DNA of 64,000 nucleotides from Myroides odoratus (GTDB lineage: Bacteria > Bacteroidota > Bacteroidia > Flavobacteriales > Flavobacteriaceae). Of the stretch, positions 1-7,887 are shown piece by piece. Numbering within the stretch: position 1 is the first letter of the stretch; each line of letters opens with the position of its first letter. Location: contig NZ_LROZ01000001.1 of the NCBI RefSeq assembly GCF_001549985.1, positions 558,001-622,000 of the forward strand, in the 5' to 3' direction. The position numbers and the translations under genes were made by a program. The notes beneath the pieces were generated by a model. It was not told the DNA's origin and searched no databases. It saw nothing but the letters and a program-made list of their open reading frames with translations.

Positions 1-336
1 TTGGAAGCTATTTTAGCTATTCCTAATTTAGAGGGGATTATCCTAGAGACCTATGGTTCGGGGAATGCGCCTACAGAACCTTGGTTCTTAGAAACCTTGC
101 GTTGTGCTACCCAAAAGGGACTAAAGGTGATCAATGTAACCCAATGTTCTAGTGGTAGTGTCATGATGGGGAAATATGAAACGAGTACAGAATTGAAAGA
201 AATTGGTGTTATTTCTGGAAAAGATATTACAACAGAAGCAGCCATTACCAAATTGATGTTCTTATTGGCTCAACCCAATATTAAAGATTTTAAATTCGCT
301 TTCGAAACGCCGATTTGTGGCGAAATGGAAGTATAA
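1..336 (+). CDS. ansA: L-asparaginase, type I (C-terminal part)
   Basis: The last 111 residues of a cytoplasmic type I asparaginase, which hydrolyses L-asparagine to aspartate and ammonia. The visible part has the C-terminal domain signature (LEGIILETYGSGNAP, then INVTQCSSGSV), typical of bacterial AnsA. Family members are about 340 residues, so roughly two thirds lies upstream of the window. The frame is open at base 1, so the first codon here is not the real start. It ends five bases before tRNA-Ser and belongs to the host chromosome, not the prophage. Confidence 0.9.
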   Translation: MEAILAIPNLEGIILETYGSGNAPTEPWFLETLRCATQKGLKVINVTQCSSGSVMMGKYETSTELKEIGVISGKDITTEAAITKLMFLLAQPNIKDFKFAFETPICGEMEV

Positions 337-340
337 ATAG

Positions 341-425
341 AGAGAGGTGGCCGAGTGGTCGAAGGCGCACGCCTGGAAAGTGTGTATACGGCAACGTATC
401 GAGGGTTCGAATCCCTTCCTCTCTG
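341..425 (+). tRNA. tRNA-Ser (anticodon GGA), prophage integration site
   Basis: A full class II cloverleaf can be folded by eye. The acceptor stem AGAGAGG pairs with CCTCTCT, the anticodon stem CACGC/GTGTG carries the loop CTGGAAA (anticodon GGA, reading UCC/UCU), there is a long variable arm ATACG/CGTAT as expected for serine, and the T arm has loop TTCGAAT. The discriminator is G and CCA is not encoded. The 3' end is the attachment site of the prophage to the right, and integration leaves the tRNA intact. Confidence 0.96.
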
Positions 426-426
426 C
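412..426 (+). repeat. attL core repeat
   Basis: TCCCTTCCTCTCTGC at the 3' end of tRNA-Ser. It is identical at 33593-33607 and 33781-33795. Tyrosine integrases of this class recombine inside the T-arm/acceptor part of tRNA genes, which fits the location. Confidence 0.85.
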
Positions 427-431
427 TACAA

Positions 432-473
432 AAAAACACAATTACCTATAAATAAGGTGATTGTGTTTTTTGT
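432..473. terminator. Bidirectional terminator after tRNA-Ser / SieB-like gene
   Basis: An inverted repeat (ACACAATTACCT with AGGTGATTGTGT, one G-T type mismatch) around a short AT loop, with an A run before and a T run after. It would stop both the rightward tRNA transcript and leftward prophage transcription at attL. It differs from the terminator copies at 33612-33640 and 33800-33828, so it was probably brought in by the phage. Confidence 0.75.
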
Positions 474-481
474 TTCATCAT

Positions 482-507
482 ATTCGTATAGTAGATGTAT
501 AGTTTAA
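482..507. repeat. Left integrase arm-type repeats (candidate)
   Basis: Two near-direct 10-mers ending in GTATAG (482-491 and 493-502), 11 bp apart and followed by TTTAA. The same arrangement is present at 33433-33457 at the other end of the prophage, upstream of the integrase. Matching repeats just inside both ends are what Int arm-binding sites of attP look like. Confidence 0.55.
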
Positions 508-508
508 A

Positions 509-1072
509 TTATTTAGACTCTAAAACACCAAATCGATAGCTATATCCTTTATTTGGTTGTCTCTCAATAATTGTCACCCTAATACGCTTCCTAACCAACT
601 CATTTATTTTTACCGGAGTCCCCTCATGCCCAATTTCGTAACTATTTGTTCCTGGCATACAAACTATATCTAAAATTGATTTATTGCACATTTCATTTAT
701 TATAGGATCAAAAACATTTAGTTTCAAAACTTTTTTATCTTCAAAATAAAACTGACTTAAAATATTCTGTTCGTCTACACTTAATTCATTTAACATCTCA
801 ATAATTTTATTTTCTACCTTAATTCCCATTTTGTTACTTCTAATAGATCGGTTAATTCTATTATAAATGAACTCTCCTACAATATATAGCCAAAGAATAG
901 TTGACACAACAAATGTAACGCCTAGAATATTATTATAAATCCCTTCAAAATCTAGCGATAAGGTTTTTTTATAGTCTTTCGGAATAAATAAAATAACTCC
1001 AGAAGACACACTAAGTATAAAAATAAACTTTGGTTTTAATTTTATAACACTTAATACATCGCTTATATTCAT
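509..1072 (-). CDS. SieB-like superinfection exclusion membrane protein
   Basis: 187 residues with two N-terminal membrane segments (about residues 14-31 and 47-68) and a charged cytoplasmic C-terminal domain. The opening NISDVLSVIKLKPKFIFI and the two-helix-plus-cytosolic-tail layout match the SieB superinfection exclusion family (PF14163) as I know it; this is recognition by eye, not a search. It is the last gene before attL, separate from the lysis operon, a classic place for a lysogen-expressed gene. Its likely role is to block growth of other phages in the lysogen. An unrelated two-helix membrane protein cannot be excluded. Confidence 0.6.
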   Translation of the reverse strand: MNISDVLSVIKLKPKFIFILSVSSGVILFIPKDYKKTLSLDFEGIYNNILGVTFVVSTILWLYIVGEFIYNRINRSIRSNKMGIKVENKIIEMLNELSVDEQNILSQFYFEDKKVLKLNVFDPIINEMCNKSILDIVCMPGTNSYEIGHEGTPVKINELVRKRIRVTIIERQPNKGYSYRFGVLESK

Positions 1073-1112
1073 TTTTTTTATTTCAAAGTTAAGAATTCTT
1101 TAGAATAAAAAT

Positions 1113-1568
1113 CTAGAACAATTTATTTTTCAAACTAAACACCAATATTATAAACACCAATATTACAATCCCCCACCAACCAAACTGCTTTCGATCAACT
1201 TTCTTCCCATCTTCCTCTTCAGTTTTCTTTTCATCCTGATCAAAACTCAACTGAGCATTTTCCTCTTTTATTTTCGTAGATTCCAATTCCTCACCAGCAT
1301 CTTTACTACTCAAATCAATTTCATCACCCTTAGCCGTGACAGAACCATCCGGATTAAAAGTAATGGAACCATTGCGAACATTTAGCTCTCTCATAATCTC
1401 AAATACCTTCTTACGGTCAAATTGGATCTCGGTAACTTTTGTTTGTTCCTGGAGAGAAGTGCTCGTTTCCTCCAAAGATGACTTGCTATGTTTTTCAACT
1501 TTACGAGATCCACAAGATTGCGCTGCCAATCCTAACAACGCAATCAACAATACAACCACTACTCTCAT
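1113..1568 (-). CDS. Unimolecular spanin-like lipoprotein
   Basis: 151 residues. An N-terminal signal ends in a lipobox (LAAQSC), the middle is charged and helix-prone, and a C-terminal membrane helix follows (about residues 130-147, WWGIVILVFIILVF) with a short basic tail. Outer-membrane lipid anchor plus inner-membrane helix in one chain is the architecture of a u-spanin, which fuses the two membranes in the last step of Gram-negative lysis. It overlaps the endolysin gene by 4 bases, so lysis genes are translationally coupled. The assignment rests on topology and position, not on sequence family. Confidence 0.7.
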   Translation of the reverse strand: MRVVVVLLIALLGLAAQSCGSRKVEKHSKSSLEETSTSLQEQTKVTEIQFDRKKVFEIMRELNVRNGSITFNPDGSVTAKGDEIDLSSKDAGEELESTKIKEENAQLSFDQDEKKTEEEDGKKVDRKQFGWWGIVILVFIILVFSLKNKLF

Positions 1569-2095
1569 AAACGTTTAATTACCGATTTAGCTACGCTTTT
1601 TAAATAGTCAGCGTAATTATCTGCCGTTGCATATCCAGCCTCGGCAACCTCCTCAAAGAAGCGATTGTAATCCCCACGAACCTTCCAAGCTTTAGCATAA
1701 CGTTTATTCTCTTGAAAGAATAAAGCATGGTCCTGGAAACTTTGTTCCGGTGTATCGTATTTCCTAAAGTAATCTTTCACTTTATACACATATTTTCCAT
1801 CTGCACGCTTTGTCATTGACAGAACAACTGGAAACTGTGCATTAGCACTCCAAAGGATTTCAGTTGTAGTAACGAGTTGCTTCTCCCCTTTCCCCGTCCA
1901 TTTAATACCAAAGAAGTTATTTCCGACAACTTTCAATCCCCAACCACTCTCAAGTGCTGCTTGCACTAAAATTGCGATATAACTCAATCCTGTTTGTTTC
2001 TCAATTTCTTTAGCAGCTGCTTTATACTGGTTTACAAAAATTAAAGCATTGTCGAGTGACAACGCTTCAAATACTTCAAAATTAATCTCCTTCAT
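1565..2095 (-). CDS. Endolysin, glucosaminidase (FlgJ-like) family
   Basis: 176 residues forming a single glucosaminidase-type domain (PF01832-like). The catalytic glutamate is in AALESGWG (about residue 50), followed by the conserved NNFFGIKW segment, and YDTPEQSFQDHALFF and AGYATADNYADYL near the C terminus. It would cut the glycan strands of peptidoglycan at the end of infection. There is no signal peptide, so release depends on the holin encoded just upstream (14-base overlap). It sits between holin and spanin in a standard lysis cassette. Confidence 0.88.
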   Translation of the reverse strand: MKEINFEVFEALSLDNALIFVNQYKAAAKEIEKQTGLSYIAILVQAALESGWGLKVVGNNFFGIKWTGKGEKQLVTTTEILWSANAQFPVVLSMTKRADGKYVYKVKDYFRKYDTPEQSFQDHALFFQENKRYAKAWKVRGDYNRFFEEVAEAGYATADNYADYLKSVAKSVIKRL

Positions 2096-2612
2096 TTTCT
2101 TTTCCTTTTTTTAATTTTTCAACACTTAAATCCTTTTGGAAGCTATCAAACTTTCCTACTAATGCAGCTGGAGGAAAAACTCCTCTCGTAACCAGGTTCA
2201 TGTTTCGCATTGCAGATAGTCCAGGATAAATACATACAATTAAACGCGTTGTCATTTTAAGATAAGTATAGACTAAATCTTGTTCTTTGGTAATATGTGC
2301 CAATCCTTCAAAGATTAACCCACCACAAAGGACCATGGATAGTTTAATAAGCAAACCAATAATATTCTTTGCCCATTGAAAGTCCTTCTTCAACCATTGA
2401 TGCACTCCTGAACCTAACAAATGATCAACTGCAACTAATCCCAAAGCAATTACAACATAATCGATATTCTCACTCCACCACTGCGTAAATACTCCAGATA
2501 CATTTCCTACAACAACTGCTAATACTCCCACTACTCCTGATAATTTTACACTCACCCCAATCTGTTGCAGATTATACAACAGATATTCTTGTAAATCGAT
2601 TAAATACTTCAT
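2082..2612 (-). CDS. Phage holin
   Basis: About 176 residues with three or four hydrophobic segments (around GVLAVVVGNVSGVF, YVVIALGLVAVDHLL, LLIKLSMVLCGGLIF). It forms the inner-membrane lesion that lets the endolysin reach peptidoglycan. I chose the ATG at 2612, just after the fibre gene's stop; an in-frame TTG at 2624 would extend it by four residues. Its size and position match the holins of Bacteroidota phages (PF05105-like), and it overlaps the endolysin by 14 bases. Confidence 0.75.
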   Translation of the reverse strand: MKYLIDLQEYLLYNLQQIGVSVKLSGVVGVLAVVVGNVSGVFTQWWSENIDYVVIALGLVAVDHLLGSGVHQWLKKDFQWAKNIIGLLIKLSMVLCGGLIFEGLAHITKEQDLVYTYLKMTTRLIVCIYPGLSAMRNMNLVTRGVFPPAALVGKFDSFQKDLSVEKLKKGKENEGD

Positions 2613-2613
2613 T

Positions 2614-3831
2614 CTACCAACCAACTATTATTCCTTTTTCAACTTGTATTCTGAAGCCTGAAATATTTAAAACCCCAGTTTTTCCAACCATTCCATTTGC
2701 ACAATAATTTCCTTCAACAAGGTTGATATCTCCTTTATCTGCCCATAGTGCATGACCACCTCCTGCAATCCACTTACTACTAACATCACGCACACGAATA
2801 CCTCCTTTTTTTAGTGAAATCATTCCTTTTTCAATTAATATAGCATCAACTGCCTGAGAAACTGCCTGAATCCACAGGGCAGCTTTATATGTTTCATCTC
2901 GGAATTTTCCTTCACCAAATATTTTTAAATAATAATCAACCCCGCCTGTAGACACCTCATATTTTACGTTATGATTGTTTCCAGACACACAAACTAGACT
3001 GCCATTTGATAATTCAGCACAAAATGCTCCCGTGTACCAATCATCATTAATTAATTTGAGTCCATCTCTATCAAATCTGAAAAATTTTTGATAGGCTCTT
3101 AATTGTGAATCAATAAACTTAAACCCTTGTTTGTTGTATTCTAGCCCTTCATTAATCTGAAATTCTCCAATTTGCCCTGCTAACGCTTTGAGTTGACCAT
3201 TAACACCATCCAAGGTTAAATTTGGATTCAATGGACTTGGTGATTGACTCACCATCTTTTGATCTTTAAAAACAAAACCCGCAATGTTTGCATTTTCAGC
3301 AATTAAAAGGTTCACAGCTAACTGCTCCATAGAGTTCAACCGGATGAATTCGTTTGTTGGATTAATTTGCGCAGTCACATTGTTATACCCCGGCTTTAGT
3401 TTCCACCAACTATCCGTTGCACGATGATATACATAATCAACTACTTCTTCATTATTTCGATAAACATCACCAGCTACCCATTCACGTTGAATAGGTAATT
3501 GCCCTGGACGACCTTGTGGGCCGTCTATAACTTTAGAAATTGAGATTGAATCTTCGTACTCTTGATCTTGATTATTTTTTACAACAACGCGATAGGTTTC
3601 AACTGTTGAGACTTGATCATGTGCTATAACAAAGTTTTGATTCGTTCCTACAATTGTTGTTCCGGTTCCTTTATACCAAGCATAGCTAATCGCTTCAAAA
3701 TTGTTTGCAACTGCCTTTAAAGTAATAGTTGAAGGTGTATTGTTTTGAAACTGTGTACCTGTAGCCTGAATGCGCACCGATTTGATGCGCTCTCTAAGCC
3801 TTATTGTTCTTGATCCATTAACTTGCCCCAT
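2614..3831 (-). CDS. Tail tip / fibre protein with Ig-like domain
   Basis: 405 residues. The N-terminal third has an Ig-like unit (YAWYKGTGTTIVGTNQNF, then YRVVVKN), followed by a short collagen-like stretch (DGPQGRPGQ) and a long beta-rich C-terminal region with glycine-rich turns ending in GIIVGW. It is the last structural gene before holin, a common place for the receptor-binding fibre. The exact role (fibre or baseplate decoration) is inferred. Confidence 0.65.
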   Translation of the reverse strand: MGQVNGSRTIRLRERIKSVRIQATGTQFQNNTPSTITLKAVANNFEAISYAWYKGTGTTIVGTNQNFVIAHDQVSTVETYRVVVKNNQDQEYEDSISISKVIDGPQGRPGQLPIQREWVAGDVYRNNEEVVDYVYHRATDSWWKLKPGYNNVTAQINPTNEFIRLNSMEQLAVNLLIAENANIAGFVFKDQKMVSQSPSPLNPNLTLDGVNGQLKALAGQIGEFQINEGLEYNKQGFKFIDSQLRAYQKFFRFDRDGLKLINDDWYTGAFCAELSNGSLVCVSGNNHNVKYEVSTGGVDYYLKIFGEGKFRDETYKAALWIQAVSQAVDAILIEKGMISLKKGGIRVRDVSSKWIAGGGHALWADKGDINLVEGNYCANGMVGKTGVLNISGFRIQVEKGIIVGW

Positions 3832-3836
3832 AGTCT

Positions 3837-4877
3837 TTAATTTTCAGTTGCTTCGAACAGTACACTAATTTCACTCACTCCTGCAGCTTCGATTTCTCCA
3901 TAAGAAACCGTTACCGATGTTCCGCTTGTTTGCGCTCCAACACTTGTTCCATCCACTTTAACCTTTTGATATTTGTAAATCCAAGAGCCTGATGCAGGCG
4001 TTGTTGTTCCTCTATACACAACTTTTGGCGTGTATTTAATTGATCCCCCAGGTTGTAAATCGTCCTCAATCCCTTCCACATTATACATGAGTTCCAATGA
4101 ATCAGTTTCATCACGTACAGACATCATCGCTGATTTTACCAATTGACCGTTTTCTTTTATCTCAACAATATAGGTATCATACGTTTGAATATCTGCTGCA
4201 GTAAGCGTTATTGTTTGCTGTGTTTTCCCTGGCAACAACATGCGGTTGTCTGCGATAGAATCATTAGCCAAGTCTTCTGTTTCGTCCAAGGTACTTTTAT
4301 ACCATTGGTACGTAATTCCTTCTGTTACGGCAATTCCTCCTTTTTCCAAAATTGCTTTTAGTGTTACCGACGGATAGGTTGTTGTTATCGTTGCCCCTCG
4401 ACCATTTGCATCAACGATGTAGGCAGTATAAGTGTTCGCGCTTATATTTTCCTTTACTACATTAATTAGTGCCGCAATTGCTGTTGTGTAGCCCCCTGTG
4501 TACGCATTAGCATTGAACTCAATCGAACTAGTCGTATCGATATTATTCATAATATCTGCTTTAATCTTTAATGCAGGAACTTGAATTGAACCAATATTGT
4601 ACGTTGTTTTTTCAAATCGTGCATCTGTATCACCAATTACTTGCCCGTTAAATTTCCATACATTAGCAGTTAATTGAGCTGTTGAAAGTGGAGTATTAGT
4701 AAGTGAGGTTAATACTTGCGCATACACCGTGCGCTGTTCTGCTTCATTTACCCAGCTCCCTACAACAACTCCATTTTGATACTTTGCAACAAGTGGTTTA
4801 TCAGCAATCAAAGAAGAAGATATCGTATCTCCTTTCTTACCTATCTTAATTGTTCTTTTACCTCTTACTAATTCCAT
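3837..4877 (-). CDS. Ig-like-domain tail protein
   Basis: 346 residues, largely Thr/Ser/Val-rich beta sequence. It contains at least two Ig-like units; the clearest is YQWYKSTLDETEDL followed by TITLTAADIQTYDTYIV at about residues 190-235. The same W/YQWF/YK...LTAADF pattern is present at the C terminus of the protein at 6630-7769, so the two are domain paralogues. Likely a tail-tip or side-fibre component that binds cell-surface glycans. It overlaps the preceding small gene by 10 bases. Confidence 0.6.
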   Translation of the reverse strand: MELVRGKRTIKIGKKGDTISSSLIADKPLVAKYQNGVVVGSWVNEAEQRTVYAQVLTSLTNTPLSTAQLTANVWKFNGQVIGDTDARFEKTTYNIGSIQVPALKIKADIMNNIDTTSSIEFNANAYTGGYTTAIAALINVVKENISANTYTAYIVDANGRGATITTTYPSVTLKAILEKGGIAVTEGITYQWYKSTLDETEDLANDSIADNRMLLPGKTQQTITLTAADIQTYDTYIVEIKENGQLVKSAMMSVRDETDSLELMYNVEGIEDDLQPGGSIKYTPKVVYRGTTTPASGSWIYKYQKVKVDGTSVGAQTSGTSVTVSYGEIEAAGVSEISVLFEATEN

Positions 4878-5071
4878 GAGTCAATAATATTTAATGCTTG
4901 CGCGGTTTCTAATTCTTCATATTCAAAATCGATTTGATTTCCTTTTTGACTGTAGATAGTCAACATATCCTTTTTAAAAATTACCTCTCCTTCTTTTTGA
5001 AGAAAGTAGTGATCTGCAGGGATGACTTCTTTTTCGATAGCCAATTCCTCATTCATTATTACATACTTCAT
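4868..5071 (-). CDS. Small tail-region protein, unknown function
   Basis: 67 residues, acidic, without signal or membrane segment. It sits five bases after the gene at 5077-6630 and overlaps the next one by 10 bases, so it is part of the tail operon. Too short to assign; it could be a chaperone or a connector for the fibre proteins on either side. Confidence 0.65.
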   Translation of the reverse strand: MKYVIMNEELAIEKEVIPADHYFLQKEGEVIFKKDMLTIYSQKGNQIDFEYEELETAQALNIIDSWN

Positions 5072-5076
5072 AGCAG

Positions 5077-6630
5077 CTATGGTTTTAAGGTTAAATCTTC
5101 TCTTAATTCATAATCCAATTGCTTGTTTGCCTCGTTTAAAGCCTTGATATCCGCAATTGAGATATTTACTTTGAATCCTTTATATTTAAAAGTCCCGTTA
5201 GCTTGTTTGAGCCATCCCACAGATAAGAATTGCTCCGGTTGTTGTATAACACCATTATTGGTATTCAACACCATTTCCACTTGCACAGAGCTTGCTTCTG
5301 GTGATACAGAAGTTGGATATAAAATCTCTTCAGTGTAACCTGGTAATTTTTTCATCAACATGAAATCTGACTTATACAGTTTTAGAGATGAGTTTCGACT
5401 AGGACGATAATTTGGCGGTAACGAGGTATTTGATTTATAACACTCTATTTTTTGATTAATCAAATTTTGCAAATCTTGTTTAGATGGAGACCAAGGAGTA
5501 GAAATTTTTCCTCTTTCTAATTTTAATGTTTCTTTAAGGATATCAGCATAAGACTGAGCAACTTGAACAACAATATAAGTCGCATCATCAGATACTTCAA
5601 TTACTCTAGGAAAACTAGTATTTCGATTAGACTCAAAAACTTCAGATCCAATTATTACAGAATTTTTAATATAGCCACTTCTAAGAATTGATGAACCTGA
5701 AGCATTACCACTAATAGTCCAACTTTCTTTGCCTTTAGGAATCGGAATTGCAAACAAAGCTGAATCATTAGCTGACGATATCTGAGGAGTTGTTGTAATC
5801 CATGCTTTTATCCAATCATTTGACTTAGTATAATAATTCTCTCCATTCATTTGATATAATTCTCTCCACTGGATTACCTCAGGATCTTTATCTACTTTAT
5901 CCATAATTAAGCCATTTAAATACTCTGAACAATCAGCAACTTCAACACTTACGATCAATCCTTCTTTTACAATTCTTGAAGCTTTTGCGAATAACTTATT
6001 GGTATAGTATCCTTCAAATCCACCACTTGATTGAATTAAAACACCATTTGAATACCACCAATAAGCTGCAGGAACTTTGTCTTTACCTCGATATAAATCA
6101 GCTTGACAGATAAGTCCCTGGTTGTTTTCTGTTGGGAATAAATTATAGCCAACAGGCGCAGATGTTTCCAAAAGCACCGGTGATTCTGCAACAGGAAGCG
6201 TAATTAGGTTAAACGATTCTTGAAAGTTTACCACGCGTTTTGTTGTGTTATCCATGAATCTTGCTGTAAATAAAATAGTCACCGGTTCAATATCACTCAC
6301 GTTTTTAAAGATGGTGATTTTGCCTTTATCAGCTCCCGTTCCTATTTTAAACTCCTTGTCCGTGTTTAAAATATCTTTATAACCAGCTGGAGTTAATTGC
6401 TTCCAACTTACATCCGTTAGATTTGCATTCACTAATCCTGAAACGATATTATGCACATCGTTTACACCACATTCAACCAATACTACGTAAGGGTCAATCC
6501 TTCTGTCTGGCTCAAAATAACGCGTGTTAGCGTTGTAATTTTGCCTATTTGAACCACTTCTAACTGTAACGTTTTTGTACGTATCTAGTGGTTTGTAATC
6601 TACTTTTATATTTAAAACTCCTTGTTTCAT
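5077..6630 (-). CDS. Tail tip protein, beta-rich
   Basis: 517 residues from the ATG at 6630, which overlaps the upstream stop as TAATG; an upstream ATG at 6684 would run 55 bases into the neighbouring gene and is less likely. It is beta-rich throughout, with an Ig-like stretch near residues 70-130 (VSWKQLTPAGYKDI). The middle (SWTISGNASGSS onward, about 300-390) resembles carbohydrate-binding or jelly-roll modules of phage tail tips, but I cannot name a family. Probably part of the receptor-binding apparatus. Confidence 0.6.
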   Translation of the reverse strand: MKQGVLNIKVDYKPLDTYKNVTVRSGSNRQNYNANTRYFEPDRRIDPYVVLVECGVNDVHNIVSGLVNANLTDVSWKQLTPAGYKDILNTDKEFKIGTGADKGKITIFKNVSDIEPVTILFTARFMDNTTKRVVNFQESFNLITLPVAESPVLLETSAPVGYNLFPTENNQGLICQADLYRGKDKVPAAYWWYSNGVLIQSSGGFEGYYTNKLFAKASRIVKEGLIVSVEVADCSEYLNGLIMDKVDKDPEVIQWRELYQMNGENYYTKSNDWIKAWITTTPQISSANDSALFAIPIPKGKESWTISGNASGSSILRSGYIKNSVIIGSEVFESNRNTSFPRVIEVSDDATYIVVQVAQSYADILKETLKLERGKISTPWSPSKQDLQNLINQKIECYKSNTSLPPNYRPSRNSSLKLYKSDFMLMKKLPGYTEEILYPTSVSPEASSVQVEMVLNTNNGVIQQPEQFLSVGWLKQANGTFKYKGFKVNISIADIKALNEANKQLDYELREDLTLKP

Positions 6631-7769
6631 TATCCTATGTTTGTTTGTGCGGTTAAACGTTGATTTTGTATAATTGCTTGACATACAAATACAATACTTC
6701 TTGAGTAAATATTGGGTGTAAAGTCAGCTGCTGTTAAGTGAATGATTCGTTCTGTTTTACCTTGCGACCAAATAGCATCCGAATCGCGATCTTCTTGTGT
6801 ATCACCTGATTCTCTAAACCATTGCCAAGAGACAACTTCGTTTGTGAAATCATTGAAATAGCGCTCTACGGTTGCCGTTAAAGTAGTTTGGAGATTATCT
6901 GCTGCGATGGTTTCGCCTTCTGAAGAATCTATGAATAAGTGCAGTGAATCAGTTCCCAGGATATCATCCACATTTTGGTAAGTCAATTGGATATCCAATC
7001 CTCCACTTACAACAAAGCACGCTTCATTTTTGACATATTTTAGAACAATAGTTTCATTTGGCCTCAGAAAGTAATTCTTTTGGGTGTATAACTTAATTGG
7101 AAAAGCAACTCCTAAAGCATCATGTATAATCGTTAAATAATGCGTTCTTTTATTTCTAATTGAAACTTCAAAACCATCAGGATAATTTTCATCAATGGCA
7201 ATCCCAAAAATACCATTCATAATTCCATCAATAAAACTATTACCTCCAATGATATTAATGTTTCGCTCATTCACATCAGCAGTTAGAAGCTTATCGCGAT
7301 GATCAACTTGAATCCATCGATACGAGAGTTTAGAAACAAAATCTCCTACAGCTTCTGATCCTACATTTTGCAAACCTGCATCACTCACATATAAATAGAG
7401 ATAAGGCAAAAAGTTTCCAACTATACGCGGAACAACATAACCTTCTAAACTCTCAATTCCGGTAATGAGTTCAAACGAACCGTTTTCATTCGCTACCACA
7501 ATATCCACTCGATATTTAGTCCAATCTGCGCGAGGAATATTAAATGTAAACTCAACTGTATTCTCTAATTCTAAACCACCAATCAACCATTTAGAACGAG
7601 GATTGATTAATACATTACTATTAGACAATGAATAACCCGCATCATATATGAAATAGTCCTTTTGAGCAATTTTATCAATTCTTTCATCTAGGTATTGGAA
7701 GTTCCCATCGACTTCAGCTGACAATAATTGCCTTCCTTTCTCCCTTCTGTATACTATTCTATCTGACAT
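6630..7769 (-). CDS. Tail tip protein with C-terminal Ig-like domain
   Basis: 379 residues. The N terminus (MSDRIVYRREKGRQLLSAEVDGNFQYLDE) is the type of fibre N-terminal segment that attaches tail fibres to the baseplate. The C-terminal 90 residues (VSWQWFRESGD, then IIHLTAADFTPNIY) repeat the Ig-like unit of the 3837-4877 product. Translation looks chained: the start lies inside the end of a 42-codon gene (7759-7887), and the stop shares a base with the next ATG. Confidence 0.65.
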   Translation of the reverse strand: MSDRIVYRREKGRQLLSAEVDGNFQYLDERIDKIAQKDYFIYDAGYSLSNSNVLINPRSKWLIGGLELENTVEFTFNIPRADWTKYRVDIVVANENGSFELITGIESLEGYVVPRIVGNFLPYLYLYVSDAGLQNVGSEAVGDFVSKLSYRWIQVDHRDKLLTADVNERNINIIGGNSFIDGIMNGIFGIAIDENYPDGFEVSIRNKRTHYLTIIHDALGVAFPIKLYTQKNYFLRPNETIVLKYVKNEACFVVSGGLDIQLTYQNVDDILGTDSLHLFIDSSEGETIAADNLQTTLTATVERYFNDFTNEVVSWQWFRESGDTQEDRDSDAIWSQGKTERIIHLTAADFTPNIYSRSIVFVCQAIIQNQRLTAQTNIG

Positions 7770-7887
7770 AATCTTCTACACAATATTCATCTACACAATA
7801 AATTCTTTCTCTTGTTATAGGGCCGAATGGTTCGCCTGGCACACGAATAAATATAATATGTCGAACCCAATCATCACCAATATACAT
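7759..7887 (-). CDS. Small overlapping ORF (42 residues) in tail operon
   Basis: An uninterrupted 42-residue frame starting MYIGDDWVRHIIFIRVPGE. Its start lies inside the end of the 7874-9847 gene and its end overlaps the next start by 11 bases, so it fills exactly the only gap in an otherwise gap-free tail operon. The aromatic and charged content looks protein-like. No family is recognised. Confidence 0.55.
   Translation of the reverse strand: MYIGDDWVRHIIFIRVPGEPFGPITRERIYCVDEYCVEDYVR

Noticed and set aside
6628..6684. Longer start (ATG at 6684) for the 5077-6630 tail gene
   Set aside because: It would overlap the upstream gene by 55 bases, whereas the ATG at 6630 makes a TAATG junction like the other coupled genes here.
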